Source: Enoplosus armatus (taxonomy: Eukaryota > Chordata > Actinopteri > Centrarchiformes > Enoplosidae). From it: a DNA stretch of 64,000 bases. The stretch lies in contig NC_092189.1 in assembly GCF_043641665.1 (NCBI RefSeq), forward strand, positions 10,485,833 to 10,549,832. The letters are read 5' to 3'. The first letter of the stretch is position 1; every line of letters starts with the position of its first letter. The position numbers were made by a program, and so were the translations under genes. This document shows positions 25,726 to 60,267 of this stretch, one piece after another. The notes beneath the pieces are model-generated. The model saw nothing but the letters and a program-made list of their open reading frames with translations. It was not told the DNA's origin and searched no databases.

Positions 25726-27193
25726 GCTCAGCCCCTCAGCATGCTGAGGTTCTTGTTTCTCTGGATGCTGAGAAGGCCTTCGACAGAGTTGAACAGGACT
25801 TTCTTTTGGCTGTTCTTGGAAAGTTTGGCCATGGTGATAATTGTGTGGCTTGGGTCAAGCTGCTGTATCGATCCCGTCTTGCTACTGTGCTGATGGGGGA
25901 CAAGGCAGGACTGCCCCCTTTTCCCGCTTTTATTTGTTCTTTCTATTGAGCCTTTGGCTGTTGCCCTGCATTCTCTCAAGGGCTATGGGGGAATTTCTTT
26001 GAGTATCTTTGTACGTGGATGACCTGCTTTTATATGTAACAAACCCCTATGAATTCATCCCAGACACAATGTCTACTTTGAAAGAATATGGTGAGATTTC
26101 TGGTTTAGTTTCACTTGTCAAAAAGCGAACTGTCTCTGAAATATGAAGTATGGTCTACTATTAGGAAAAACTATGGATGGCAAAACGGCTCTCTGCTTGC
26201 TCCTGTTTGTCCCAGCCACCTCTTCTCCCCGTCCATCATAGAAGACTTTTTTGGTATTTGGAAACTAAATGGAATAGGCAATGTGAAGGCCCTTAAAATA
26301 TTTGAATCATTGAAGGCCCTTAAAATATTTGAATCAACTGCGAAATAAATCTAATTTACCACAATCCTACTTCAGATTCCTCCCTCGCAGTTATATTAAA
26401 GCTAACACACCTGCCTTTCCCAGTTTGCCTGATGAATCACCCATGGAATCTCTGTAGTCCTTTGAGCCTTCAGGGGTGAAATATCTTTTATTATAATTTC
26501 TTGTCTAATTTACAAAACCCATCACTGGAATTTTGAAGGTCTGCATGGGAGGGGTATTTAGGGGTGGCTTTGACGGCAGAGAAAAGCCCTGGAGGAGGTG
26601 CATATGGCCTCAGTCTGTGCCCGGCATGGCCTCATTCAATTCAAGGTGCTGCATCACCTCAAGTCAAACTCTCTATAATGTTTAAACCTGTGACAGATGA
26701 AGAGAGACTCTCACCTGCCTCTCTAGCTCACTCATTCTGGCAATGTCCTAATCTGTCCACTTATTGGACTTCAATCTTCAACACTGTCAGATATTTTCAA
26801 AATGGTAATTCAGCCAGATCCTATGATGGCTATTTTTGACATAGTGGGAGAGAATAATAATAATATTTCTGGAATTAAACTCAAAATAACAAAATTTGTC
26901 ACTTTGTCAGCACAGAGCTTTATATTTCACCACTGGCAGACTCCATCGAGCTGGACTGTCCGAGGGAGGTGATGCAGCATCTCTAAATGAGACTTCAAAT
27001 GGAGTAAGTCACATTTATTTATTATCTTGTACCTATTTCTGTCTTTGTAGCCCATCACAATGAGATAAGCCTTGGACCTTTACTTTGTGCAAGTGCCTGT
27101 TTGTTGTCCGTGCATGTTTTTCTTTTTATATTGTTTTGTGGCTGCTCTGTATGTTCCAAAAAAAGCCAATAAAAATGTTAAAGGAAAAAAAAA
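25726..27193 (+). mobile_element. 5'-truncated, degenerate L1/Tx1-like LINE (reverse transcriptase relic)
   Basis: Broken reverse-transcriptase coding runs through the element in shifting frames. It includes LVSLDAEKAFDRVEQDF (catalytic Asp block), a WVKLLYRSRLATVL segment, CPLFPLLFVLSIEPLAVAL after a frameshift and a small deletion around the usual GTRQG block, then LYVDDLLLYVTN (the YxDD active-site box). Further on come LPQSYFRF-like text and HSFWQCPNLSTYWTSIF, typical of the L1-clade ORF2 C-terminus. It ends with a GCC..AATAAA-containing 3' tail and an A-rich tract at 27183-27195. The likely target-site duplication is 25711-25725 and 27194-27208 (13 of 15 identical). Frameshifts and stops make it inactive. 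Confidence 0.85.
26284..26337 (+). repeat. Two-copy tandem duplication inside the LINE
   Basis: A unit of about 27-28 bp (GAAGGCCCTTAAAATATTTG followed by AATCA) occurs twice in direct succession. It is a local duplication in the decayed LINE coding sequence and is not found in the functional family. Confidence 0.7.
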
Positions 27194-27208
27194 AATCAGA
27201 GAAATATA
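27194..27208. repeat. Target-site duplication, right copy (LINE)
   Basis: Right-hand copy of the 15-bp flank, immediately after the A-rich LINE tail; two differences from 25711-25725. Confidence 0.6.
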
Positions 27209-27851
27209 CAAAACAACATCACTGAAAGAAAATGAATCACTGATGTCCACTTTATTAGTTACGTATGGGCAAAATATGTTGGCCAAGTGATAATATTGTG
27301 GTCATTGCAATCACACAGGACATCTCTGAAAATAAAAGGAGAAACAAACTGAACAAAAACGTGAGCTGTACAGTGTGTACAATGGACCTTTTTTTTATGG
27401 TAAACACACAAGATGTTGTGAGCACTGTAATGCTCAGTCCTTATCTGATAAGATTTTTGGGAGTGATCTGGTCACTCCTCTGGTCATTTAAGGCATGACA
27501 GAAAGAATAAGGTCATGGTTTATAAAAGGAAAATATAGTGTACAACATGGTGCTTCAAGTCCTCAGTGACTCCATAGTGTCATATTTCTGCATGTCCATC
27601 ACACTGTGCAATCAGTTCAGCAAACAGCAGCTCCACAGTCCATCTTTAAGTTTCCATCTTGAGTTCCAAGGTCCAGATTTTCATTCAGGACCCCACAGTC
27701 ACAATCCTCATTTTAGACCACAACATGTCTCCTTTTTGTTGGGGGGCCAACATCCTCCATAGGCTTTGCCTTTGCAACCAGGCGACTGCTGTCTTTAAGG
27801 ACAATTTAAAGGCGATAATGAAGGAGAGGAGCTGCACAGTACATTTTGATA

Positions 27852-27886
<35 letters not shown>

Positions 27887-27984
27887 GGCTTACAAGGCAA
27901 AAAAAAATACAACATCTGCATCAAACAGGCTTTCAGAACCAAGAACATCAACGTACTGTAAGTAAAAGAACCGACCTGAAATGA
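27209..27984. other. Convergent intergenic gap between the ARHGAP-like gene and mapk9
   Basis: No supported gene. It contains a (CA)n/(TA)n microsatellite at 27852-27886 and complex sequence at 27540-27840 that may belong to either 3' end. The ARHGAP-like gene has no AATAAA between its stop and the LINE; the first plus-strand AATAAA is in the LINE tail near 27170. Confidence 0.5.
27852..27886. repeat. (CA)n(TA)n microsatellite
   Basis: CA run passing directly into a TA run. Confidence 0.95.
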
Positions 27985-28002
27985 TTTCAAGAACTACAGT
28001 AT

Positions 28003-28008
28003 TTTATT
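28003..28008 (-). terminator. mapk9: mapk9 polyadenylation signal (AATAAA)
   Basis: TTTATT on the plus strand reads AATAAA on the minus strand, about 1.2 kb after the mapk9 stop. This implies a 3'UTR of roughly 27,985-29,209. It is chosen by position and hexamer only. Confidence 0.5.
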
Positions 28009-29209
28009 GGCATCTATAATGCCTTCATGCAAGTTAAACACCATTATTTGTGTTTTACTGCCTTTACATGTGTTTTACATGATGTCTGATGTCTGATTTA
28101 GTTTTACTGTTCAGTACTAATGGGATGATTTAGAAAAGGAGCAGCCAATGCAACGATTTATCGGTGAAATGCTTTGACCACAGGCTTCATTTACATGAGC
28201 CTCAATGTGATTGTGTGCAACATTTTGCAAGAACACAAAATAAATACTACATGTATCTTTTTGCCTCCGTTGTTTTGATATACACAAAACGTTGTTAGTC
28301 AGTACCTTATGTCATATGGGGATGATTGAAATATGTGGTTCTACAGATATGTTGAGAAAACAAGCATACCTTATCAATTAGCAGTCAAAGGGTCTACAGC
28401 CACTGTGAGTGTCAGATCATGACTTCTTTACATACAGTACATTACAACAGGAAATAAAACCGTAACACTGCAACCACAGCTTCCCCTAGCTGTCAGGAGG
28501 AAAAGCTCAAAATCCACATCACTCAAGCCAATTAATAAAAAAAAAAAACACCACTGTGGAGATCTGCAATACTGCGAGCTAGCTAAAGGATCGATCAAAC
28601 TCTGCATGAGTGTTTGATCATCAGATGGACATCAGATGGTTGGTGCGATCGGTAAGCTTTTGTTCATATTGGCATAACATGCATGAGAGCAGCTGGCAGC
28701 TGTGGTCTATGTTCAGTGCGGGTCTGCTCTAATTTGATGACAATAACGTCTGGTCTCAACTTAATATTCGCTAAAAAAATAAAACTATTAAAATACAGGT
28801 GTACAGAACAAACTATGATCCCCCACCTACTCCTGGTAACCTGAAAATCAAAATGGATGCATACATCATATATACTTGATCAAGTCAAACAATATCCACA
28901 AAGAAGAGAAAGATAAACCTTTGACCCAACAGAAAGAATAGATAGCTTTTACCTCGAGGTAAAACAAAGTCTGAAGTTGAAGAGGATGAACAAGATCTGC
29001 CATATCACACACAGAAAGAAAATAGAAAAATAGACCTATTCTCACTGAGGTTAAAGAGGAAAGAAGAGAAACAGAAAAAACGACAAGAAATGGGGGGATG
29101 AGGGAGTAAAGAGAAGAAAGGAAGGCAATGGTTGATTGATATTTGGATATTGTAAATGGAAGGGGTGAACTGAGGCAGGCAGGCAGAGACATGTGGCCAT
29201 GGACTGTGT

Positions 29210-37183
<7,974 letters not shown>

Positions 37184-37199
37184 CTGCAGAGGGGCCGAC

Positions 37200-37200
<1 letters not shown>

Positions 37201-37247
<47 letters not shown>
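37201..37247. repeat. (CA)n microsatellite next to mapk9 exon 2 acceptor
   Basis: On the minus (coding) strand this is (GT)n, ending about 18 bp before the exon-2 acceptor. Confidence 0.95.
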
Positions 37248-37251
<4 letters not shown>

Positions 37252-37697
37252 CAGATGAAACATCCAAACAGCATGACTGACTTCATGCCAGGCTGTTCAG
37301 CTGAACAAGAAACTCTCCAAATGGTTGTGCAGAATGGTAAAGAAGTTATAGCACGTTAATAAGCCTACATCAGTGTGATGTTACTACACTTTTAAAAAGG
37401 AACCTGAAATCTTCAGTCCAGTGAATCACCGAAATGATCCACAGTGAATGGCAGGGCCTAATATGGTTCCATCTGTCAGTACCTGGCATCACTCCCTTCA
37501 TTTTCAGCCCAGTCTAAAGCCAAGCAATCCATCACCGCTTTCTGCCCAGTTTGTTCATCTGACAAAAGGTAACAGTGGAGTCGAGGCTGTAAATATTTTG
37601 GTGTGTGTGTAGTGGAGAACAGAGGCAGCCGACAGCTTGGAGTTCCCGAGGCTCTCACTGCCATCTCTAAACTCATGCTGACACACTCATGCTCAGT

Positions 37698-37699
<2 letters not shown>

Positions 37700-37777
<78 letters not shown>
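37700..37777. repeat. (CA)n microsatellite
   Basis: The longest CA run in the window (about 39 units), in mapk9 intron 1. Confidence 0.95.
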
Positions 37778-37779
<2 letters not shown>

Positions 37780-40700
37780 AAGCAGGCAGCATTAGGCTTA
37801 AAGCATGTTCATTATTCTTTGATCTGCAGCCAGCTTCACAAACGAGTCGACCATCAGCTCGGGACGAGCACATGCTAACTGATACATGTTAATAGATGAT
37901 AACACATGATGTGTTTGTGTGTTTATAAAAAAATATGTCAGTGTTAGCATTGATTCCTCAGGCAGGAAGTGGAGGAGTATTATTATTCTTGGCCAGCATT
38001 TGTGTGTGTGGGCGAGGACACACAATTATGTAGCTACGCAACAGCGAGTAGTCATGGCTGTTTGTCATTCCTTCAGAAAACTGCCACAGGTTAAAGAGAG
38101 TCTGATATTCCAGCCTTTTTTCTGTTTGACAGACATCGAGGACACGAGCACTTGCTGGTTTTCATGGTCAGAGAGACAAGAGTGCTAAAAAGAAAGCAGC
38201 AGCAGGGGAGAGGTTGTAATCGAATAGAGCCAAAAAAAAAACACCTCAAGCTGCTTGAATTGTAAAGCTACTCGGTCTCAGCTTTGACACCGTGACAGCA
38301 TTATAAAGAACTGCAGTGAGTGAGCAGTGAGCTACATCAGTGAGCAGACGAAGGCCAGTGATGAGTGGAGAGAAGGGAAAATGATGGTTACATTCTGTAG
38401 TTTTTTTATTTGATATTATGAATGAACAGCAGACAAACCTGCAACCAAGTCTTAGTTTCTCTCTTACTAAAAATATCTTTAAAAAAAAAGGCTTTGATAA
38501 CTTGATGATAAAGAAACATCAAGTTTCAAAAATTATACAATGTAAATTGACAGTGTATATTGTTCTTCTTCTCCTCCTCCTCCTTCTTCTTATCATTAGT
38601 AATAGTAGGGATGATTAAAGAAACATATTTGAATAATTTCAGTTCATAGTTAGAGCTCTTTTATTATTATTTTTGCCATTTAAGTAATTATTTAAGTAAT
38701 GAACAAGTATCAACAAATTACAGAAGTTGCAGCCCTAGTTAATATTATCTTTTCATTCATGTATCAGTGTTGGCAAAGACTTCTCAGGCAGGACAACAAC
38801 AAACTCTGAACATTTAATAGTTAAATGAGCCTTAAAACATATGTATACTGTACATTACTTTATTTGTGAAAATAAGAATGGTGAAAATGTTTCTCATTCC
38901 CATTTTTAGAGAATGTATATACAAAAGTAATAAATTACTTATTCTGGAAATGTTTTAAATAATAGTTTGATAGTATTTATCGTGGCACAGTGAAATCTGT
39001 CACCATCTTCATTTTAATATTGTTCTGGTTAAATACAATAAAAATAAATTAAAATACACAATTCACTGAACTCCACACTCTTCAAACACACATTAGCATA
39101 TGCTACAACAAATATACAAACTCTCCTGCTTACTATTTATTATCTTACTATCATTCATCATTCAGTTCATTTTCATTGCAACAACAGTGATTCTTATTTT
39201 CTGCATCTTGTTGAGGTATTTCCCATCGTGTCTGTGTCTGCTTTTGACTGTGTTATCTAATCCCACAGAGCCTCTGCTCGTCATTTTGTTTTTTTGTTTA
39301 TTTCTTATGCCATCATTTTTTCTTTTCTGTGTTGCTTTGTAAATGCACAAACACTGAAAAAAAACATGCCTTCAGATGTAGTAGGTGTGGGTCTGCAACC
39401 GCACCATTACTCAGATGAAAAATGAATCCTTCTCATCTCTATCTGCTTTCTTCATCCGCCTCCCCGGCTTTTTCTCCTCCTTCTCACATGTACGTCCAGC
39501 TGGCTCTCTCACTGCACCCAAGGGGAGAGCTGCAAAGACCTTTACTTTCTTTGTGTTTCTCTTATTCTTTCCATTTTCCTTGGCTTTGTCTTCCTCCTCT
39601 GTCGTTATTTTATGCTCCTGACATTCCCTCACTCCTCTGCCCTGTTCTGGTTTTCTTCCATCTTCCCTGTGGCCTCCTCTAAAATATCACCAGTCAGGGA
39701 CTAAAAAGTACTGACAAATATATTTGTGATAAATATTTTGATTATGACATGCAAGCGGAGCTTTTCCCACTTGGTTACATACCTGTTTAAATGCAGGTGT
39801 AGCAGAAACAACATGCTAAGGCCTTGGCTGCGCTCAAATAGAATAAAACTTAAAGTGTCCCTTGGCAACACGGCTTCCAGGCCGCGGATTCAACTCAGCA
39901 CATGAACACTTTCTGCAACAAATACCCTGCAACACCTTTCCCTCTGAGGAAAACACAGGCTCTGCTGTTTTAGCATGGAAGCTGCATTGGCTAACAGTGG
40001 CACTAACAGTGACATTTTTCTGTTTTTTTTTGTCCCTCAACGTCTGTGCGATGATTCACAACACACACATCAAGCTAAAGAACGCTATGAAGGGGCCATT
40101 AATCATAACCAAAACCCATTTCAGCTGCAGCAGGCACAGTGTATGTACAATCCTTCACTTGCTGCCAAGCTAAGCACGGCTATACGCTCAACATACAGCA
40201 GACTCAGCACAGATATACGGACAGTGATGGGGAGCGACTGAAGTGAGGTGAAAATTGCATGTAAACTGAGAGAGCCAGACTGACGCCAGCAGGCACCTGT
40301 TATAGTTCTGGCCAGCAGGCATTGAAGAATTTGTTCAAATTCAAAGGGGATTCGATTAGTGTAGATGAAAGATGATGTCCCCAAGGGAAATCTAGGCCAT
40401 TGCAGGTAAGCTACAAGTGGGACACATCAAAGACTAATAGGATATAAAGACAGAACGAATAAACAAGCTTAACTACTTATTCTACCACTGACATATTTAC
40501 AAAATATGTCATCATAGCATTAATCATAGTGGTACAATCACCTCAGTAATAACAGTATCATGATACAGCTAATACTGCAATATTCAAACGCTTACCTACA
40601 ACACATCATTATGAGGGGGAAATCAAACCTATACAATGGCAAAATACCACAACAAAGGGAAACGGGCAGGCAATTAACCGTATTTGGGCTTCAACAATTA

Positions 40701-41069
40701 ATTAAACCTGATCAGTCCCAATATTACAAGAAAACTGCCAGTTACTAAGGTACAAACTGCCTGATCATAGACATTTCTTCAGAGAACGCTGTAATTAACC
40801 AGTCTCATCATTAAGGCTGCATGTAAGAACACTTTCCCTGCAGAGACACCCTGCCCGTATAATGTAACAGTGTTTTCTATGTGGGAATAATTTAGCTGCT
40901 GTATTTTGACATTATTGATCCAAGTTCATTTATGTTTTGCAAGAGAGACAGACTGAAGATTTAATGGGAAGAAAAACATTTTTTATTAAAGGTTAAGCAA
41001 AGTTTAATTTAGGCTATATCTTTTTTAGCACAGTGTGATGTTTAAGGGCGGATTACATTACCCAATACA

Positions 41070-41165
41070 CATTGATCTGGGGCAATTGGGGGGTCAGTGT
41101 TTTGCTTAAGGACACGTGGACAATGGGAGCCTGGGACAACTACCAACCCTCCAATTAAGGACTGA
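41070..41165. repeat. Teleost dispersed repeat fragment
   Basis: Sequence of the type GGGGCAATTGGGGGGTCAGT followed by TTGCTTAAGGACACG is a widely repeated teleost motif. It is only a fragment here, in mapk9 intron 1. Confidence 0.45.
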
Positions 41166-41718
41166 CCTGTTATGTTGCCAGTGTATTGTTAAAGTAAGTC
41201 AAGAGACTGCACATCATTTATTGCTGCACTGATTATTTGTCACAATATGAATGAAAAGGTGGCAGGCAAGTACAATGTTCTCTTTCCCTTAAAGACCATA
41301 GTTATGAAGGCATGTGATTCTGTTCATTTCATCACTTGACCTTCAGGCAAACACCACCATCCTCAACCCAAGCTCATCATGACTACTGTCCAGTTCAGTC
41401 CAGTCCAGCCTTGGGGTCCAACGTTGCCATGGCTCTGAGTTGGCAGCTGGGTGGGAGTCAGTGGGCTGGCTATGATATCAGATTAGCATGGCCTGAAGAC
41501 TCAGCATCTCATCCTGATGTGGCAGAGTTACAAAAACACACAGGGGCGGGTAAAACTACATCTAGGCTGCTGCTGCTCCTGCTGCACTGGAGGATGAAGG
41601 AGGCTAAAGATGTGTTCATGGAAAAAGATGCCAGAACCACATGTGTTGCTCTTAAACCACACCAGAGCTAGAAACACTCTTGGCACCCTGTCATGTGTGT
41701 ATTGTACTGTGTGTATGT

Positions 41719-41722
<4 letters not shown>

Positions 41723-41761
<39 letters not shown>
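41723..41761. repeat. (TA)n microsatellite
   Basis: Uninterrupted TA run in mapk9 intron 1. Confidence 0.95.
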
Positions 41762-41768
<7 letters not shown>

Positions 41769-42447
41769 ATTGGCTAAAACAACCCATGCCAACCTGTTTA
41801 TGCTTTGACATGCTTTAGCCTTTAGACATGACATGACACACTAATCCTGTGTACACATGGAGCCTGATTTGTTGACAAGATGGAACTTGCCTCTGACATA
41901 CCCGGCCTAATAAACTAGATGGAGGTGATACATAGCACTAGCGTTAGCTACACCTGTTTTCGTGATAACTGGTATTGGTTTGAAAACCTGGGCATACTTG
42001 GCCGACAGAAATGTCATTCATTTAGCTAGATGTTACATAAGCGTAGGTCTATGGGTATGCTATGTACACTGACCGCCCTGTTTTATAACGCAAGCGTAAT
42101 ACTGATATTTTTTTATAATTTCCACACGCAGCATGCCTTTTCTAAAACACACGCAGACACACACACAGAGGTATGAAGTCACCAGTGTATGACACACCGT
42201 GGCCGCAGCACCGCTGGCACTCGTCTAACACAGTCAGAAATCATCGGTTCACACAGCCGAAGTCACACTAACATAAAGGCCGGTTGAATTCACGTCGCGT
42301 TTGGTAGCTAACAAAGTTACCCAGGCCTACACTTCCCGTTTTTTCACTTCTGTCGGCAGCACTGCGGTAGTCGGGCCGGGGCTGAACTGAAAGCTCTGAC
42401 CGACTAACGGACGGCAAGAGAGGCGGCAGAGCGGCAGCGAGACCTAC

Positions 42448-42600
42448 CTTCTCCCTTCACCGCTCCCAGGGCACTCCCATGCATCGAAAAGACAGATAAA
42501 ACACTCTCTCCGTCTGTCAGGCACGACCTAGACAGGGAAAAGTTTGTGAGAGCGGGCTGTCACGACAGATAGACCTGCCTCCACTTCCTTGCTAACTCCA
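42448..42600 (-). other. mapk9: mapk9 non-coding exon 1 (5'UTR); 5' limit approximate
   Basis: On the minus strand a GC-rich stretch ends in a strong donor (AGAAG|GTAGGT). It would splice to the exon-2 acceptor at 37183, matching the JNK layout with a non-coding first exon. The upstream limit is a guess from base composition. Confidence 0.5.
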
Positions 42601-42720
42601 GCGGCAGCACGGAGGGACGGGTGGTGCGGAGGAAGGGCACGCCACAACAAGGCAGGGAGCGAGCATGCGGATGATGTCATCACGCATAGTTTACGTGGGC
42701 GCAAACTTTTTTTTCTTCCA
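42601..42720 (-). promoter_or_regulatory. Probable mapk9 promoter (GC-rich, TATA-less)
   Basis: GC- and CpG-rich sequence (about 42,330-42,670) stands out from AT-rich surroundings and adjoins the proposed first exon. No TATA box is seen. Confidence 0.45.
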
Positions 42721-42815
42721 CAAAAACTTTGTGGAAAAACTTTTTGTTTTGAATGTTATTGATTAAAATATCAGTATGAAGATAAATAATAAGACACATA
42801 ATAAAACATCTAAAT

Positions 42816-42932
42816 GTAGTGGAGTAGAAGAAGAATGAAATGGAAGTACTCTCCAACTAAAGTACAAGTACATCAAAACTGTAGTACTGTACTTAAATAA
42901 ATGTACTTACAGTAGTTACCACTGCCGAACTA
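42816..42932. mobile_element. hAT-type MITE relic, copy 3 (fragment)
   Basis: TAGTGGAGTAGAAG, GGAAGTACTC, AAGTACAAGTACATCAAAAC, TACTTAAATAAATGTACTTA and TTACCACTGCC follow the order of the very common teleost MITE with CAGTGGTGGAAAGTA ends. It is a truncated fragment lying between the mapk9 promoter and the gfpt2 polyadenylation site. Confidence 0.65.
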
Positions 42933-43306
42933 TCCAGCTGACACAGTACCTCCCAAAAAAGGTCAGGTTTTAGGTAAGATATATACTTTTTGTTCTAAAT
43001 ATTTTAATATTTTTGTTAACTGTCTTCTGTCATTTCTGTCTGCAATATATCTTATCTGAGGCATTGATGGACTGACTAATCATCATCTCATAAGGATGAT
43101 AAATGAGACTAGACTGAATTAATGGCCATGCAGGCTCATACCACCTCTTGTTAAAAAAAAATTAATTAGAACTTCACCTGCAGCTGTTGTCCTCCTGTCA
43201 TAGTAATATAGCATCCAACTGTTGTATTACTCACAAATACAAATACATGCAGGTAAGGAGAAATAAGGAAAAGCAACTGCACACTTTGAATAGAATACTT
43301 CATCTA

Positions 43307-43312
43307 TTTATT
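43307..43312 (-). terminator. gfpt2: gfpt2 polyadenylation signal (AATAAA)
   Basis: Minus-strand AATAAA about 1.2 kb after the gfpt2 stop, implying a 3'UTR of about 43,290-44,491. The 3'UTR holds a poly-C tract, a (CA)n tract and AT-rich sequence. Confidence 0.5.
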
Positions 43313-44369
43313 GATTGATAGTGCCTGTTTATGTCTATAAAACAGTATAAGTACAGTATAAAATACAATCATAGTTAAAGATATAAATCACACCCTCTCT
43401 CAAGCCCCTATAGAATAAAAATCAGATAAATACAAAATATAATCATTATTGTAAACCCATACAAATGCTGACCGAAAAAAAAGTATTATAGAAAGTCACG
43501 GTACAGATATCATTTTTGCTGCATGAGTGCTCTTTAAATAATTATTATGTATGTCTATGGAAATGCTTCACCCTATGACAAGAATAAGTATAAAGAAAGT
43601 CTGGAAAAAATGGTTCATATTCTACCATGAAGTGACTTTGGAAAATGCAATTCAGAATAGACATACAATATATTTTAAATTAAAATGAAATAACAATAAA
43701 ATGGAGCAGAAACATATAAAAAAAAAAATCAAGTAATTGTGTGAAAGATTGAGGAACTTCTTTCTGGTCGCGTCTGCTAAAAATATTGTAGTTATAGGTT
43801 AATGGTCCACCAAGCACAGTGATGGCATGAATGTGCAAAGAAATATAAAGAAATTGAGATTTTCATATTTCAGAGAACTGAGAGAAGACGTTTAGTTTAA
43901 TTCCTACATATCCCATTATGCAAAGAGAAGTAAGAAGCCCTAAGAAATAAGAAATTCATAAAACAGGAATCACCTCATTCATGATTGTGTACATAAATAA
44001 TGCACATTTGGTCCCCATATTGCACAACTGTAAACACTTCAATATACCATATCAATGCTTTTCTGCTAAGCCTGTTGTATGTGTTTTTGGCTCAACTCGA
44101 GATAAGACAAAAGGCACAGCATGTTGCTTTGGATGTGTGAATGTTGTTTTCATAGATCGTTCCGCGAGGCCTCAATGGCACTGGCACTTCCTCAGCAGTG
44201 TATTGATTTGGACTTCACATTTCTCTTTTTTTGAAAAAAAAAAAGTAATTGTACCATATCCCTCCCCAATTCATCTGTCACTTTCTCTCACTCTCTCTCA
44301 CACCCTCATCTGTGCTCACACACATACACAGCCCCCCCCCCCCCCCCCAAACCATGCCACTCACTCACA

Positions 44370-44399
44370 GACACACACACACACACACACACACACACA
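44370..44399. repeat. (CA)n microsatellite in gfpt2 3'UTR
   Basis: CA run about 100 bp after the gfpt2 stop. Confidence 0.95.
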
Positions 44400-44491
44400 A
44401 GCACACACAAACATACTGAACGTTCAATTGCACAATTGCATTGTAAATCTATGAGTCTCCTTTCTCCTCTCCTGTGCTTTGTGAACTGTTG

Positions 44492-58798
<14,307 letters not shown>

Positions 58799-58805
<7 letters not shown>

Positions 58806-58900
58806 AGCTCAAGCTTTACCGTCGTTGCTGGATACCTTTCTGTGAGAAAACGACTTGTAGTTTCCCGGTTGGAGTGATGCTTCTGCCTCTCCCGTGTTAA
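58799..58900 (-). other. gfpt2: gfpt2 first exon (5'UTR plus ATGTGTG)
   Basis: The exon ends ATG TGT G|GTAAGT, so only Met, the catalytic Cys and one base of Gly are encoded here. The exon-2 acceptor (aaaag|GGATC) completes Gly-Ile. The 5' end near 58,900 is inferred from the TATA-like box. Confidence 0.7.
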
Positions 58901-58929
58901 ATCCACAGCGACTGCACACTCCCACTATT

Positions 58930-58938
58930 CATTTAAAT
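58930..58938 (-). promoter_or_regulatory. TATA-like element of gfpt2 promoter
   Basis: ATTTAAAT on the minus strand lies about 30 bp before the inferred transcription start, next to a GC-box-like GGTGGGGCCGCC stretch just upstream. Inferred by position only. Confidence 0.35.
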
Positions 58939-60179
58939 GGTGTTTCCTGGAGAGGCGGCGGCCCCACCTCCTCTGACAGCCTCCCCTGTCCTCACAACAC
59001 GGTCCTGCCGCCTCACAAGTATTCACCTCTTCATTTTCACTTCGTCATAGGCGCCTATTAACTCAATTAGCAGTCAACCCACCTGTTAACGTCAGCAGTG
59101 TTCAAAGTGTGTTTGTTTCCACTTCCAATGAGACACAAACCGATAAGGGCACCTGTCAGACAAGTTTGACATATGTAGCTACAGTATAACTGAAATCATT
59201 CTTTTCACTTATCAATCGTTTCTTTCTTTGATCATTTGTTTTATAAAGGTTTGGTCCTCCCTGAACCATTTGTCAGGCTGCCAGTGAAACAGAGCCTGTA
59301 GGTTCATTTTTAGCAGGCATCTTGAAGATGAGGAAGATGATTAGTTTACTGTGCTCATAAAGCAGAACAGGTGTAACTGTATGTACACTCAGTTCCTTGC
59401 TGAGGTTAAACCAGCTAAACCTTAAGCTGGCAGGCCCCTCCTGCTCCCTGTTTATAATATTCCCCTAAAGATCTGAATAAAAGTGTCTCTGTTTTTCTAT
59501 TAATACCTGCAATTAATAGTGATTATTTTAATTGAATGTAATGTTCGGAAAAATGGGAAGCTCATACTTTTGGAGATAACATTTCTATTATCTATAGGGG
59601 ATCTATTTATATTCTTGTGCTGTTGCTAAGTAACATTTAATTGTCCTATACTTACACAACAATAGGTGAGTAGTTACTAAGGAATGAGTGAGCAACAGGT
59701 GCTAATTAATTGTAATTAAGTTCCTGAATAACTTAAAGGACAGTTTTCACTGATGGGACCACAAAAATAGAAACCTGATTCATGAATGATTATCCAGCTC
59801 CCGAGCTGCCGGTTCATTGTGGTTGTCTCTGTAATCTGCTGGATCCACTGTGGGCAGGAAATTCTCTCCCTCAGGTTCACCAGAGTACAATGTACTCAAA
59901 CTGTACTGGCCCAGGTGGCAAAGCTATCCACCATACAGCCCCCTGTCTGGCAATCCTGTGCTTTGCATGGTCCCACCTCCCACGATGAGGTTAATGGATT
60001 GTAGGACCGACCGATAGAGAAAGCAACCCAGAATGGTGAAGCCGGTGTAAATGACCTTTAGAAGTGAAAGGGTGTAGGTCATGTAGTCAGTCTGTGACTC
60101 AGTGTTATGCACGAGCTACTTGTTATTTTAGTTTAATTCCTTAACTGGTGCCTAATTTGTTCATCAATCATTTCCTGGT

Positions 60180-60267
60180 AATAACTTAATGCCTCAATGT
60201 GTAATTGTGTCAAATTGTGATTTGTGATATCGGGCAATTAAAATAAAATTGACTTGACTTGACTTAC
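60180..60267 (+). repeat. LINE-type 3' tail ending in (TTGACT)n
   Basis: GATATCGGGCAATTAAAATA followed by AAATTGACTTGACTTGACTT resembles the 3' tail of a common teleost LINE family. The preceding 59,780-60,180 may be further decayed element sequence, but no reverse-transcriptase motif is visible. Confidence 0.45.

Larger units (their letters stand above)
37184..42447 (-). other. mapk9: mapk9 intron 1
   Basis: A 5.3-kb intron. It holds (AC)n tracts at 37201-37247 and 37700-37777, a (TA)n tract at 41723-41761, and a fragment of a teleost dispersed repeat near 41,070-41,165. A 111-codon open frame at 41,336-41,671 resembles nothing I recognise and has no exon borders. Confidence 0.6.

Noticed and set aside
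41336..41671. 111-codon plus-strand open frame in mapk9 intron 1
   Set aside because: No splice borders, no recognised motif, and its composition is like the surrounding intron. Kept only as a remark in the intron entry.
43981..44454. 157-codon plus-strand open frame
   Set aside because: It lies antisense in the gfpt2 3'UTR, runs through poly-C and (CA)n tracts and has no domain-like content.
59782..60112. Three overlapping 62-72-codon open frames
   Set aside because: They compete with each other, resemble no family and precede a LINE-type tail, so decayed repeat sequence is more likely.
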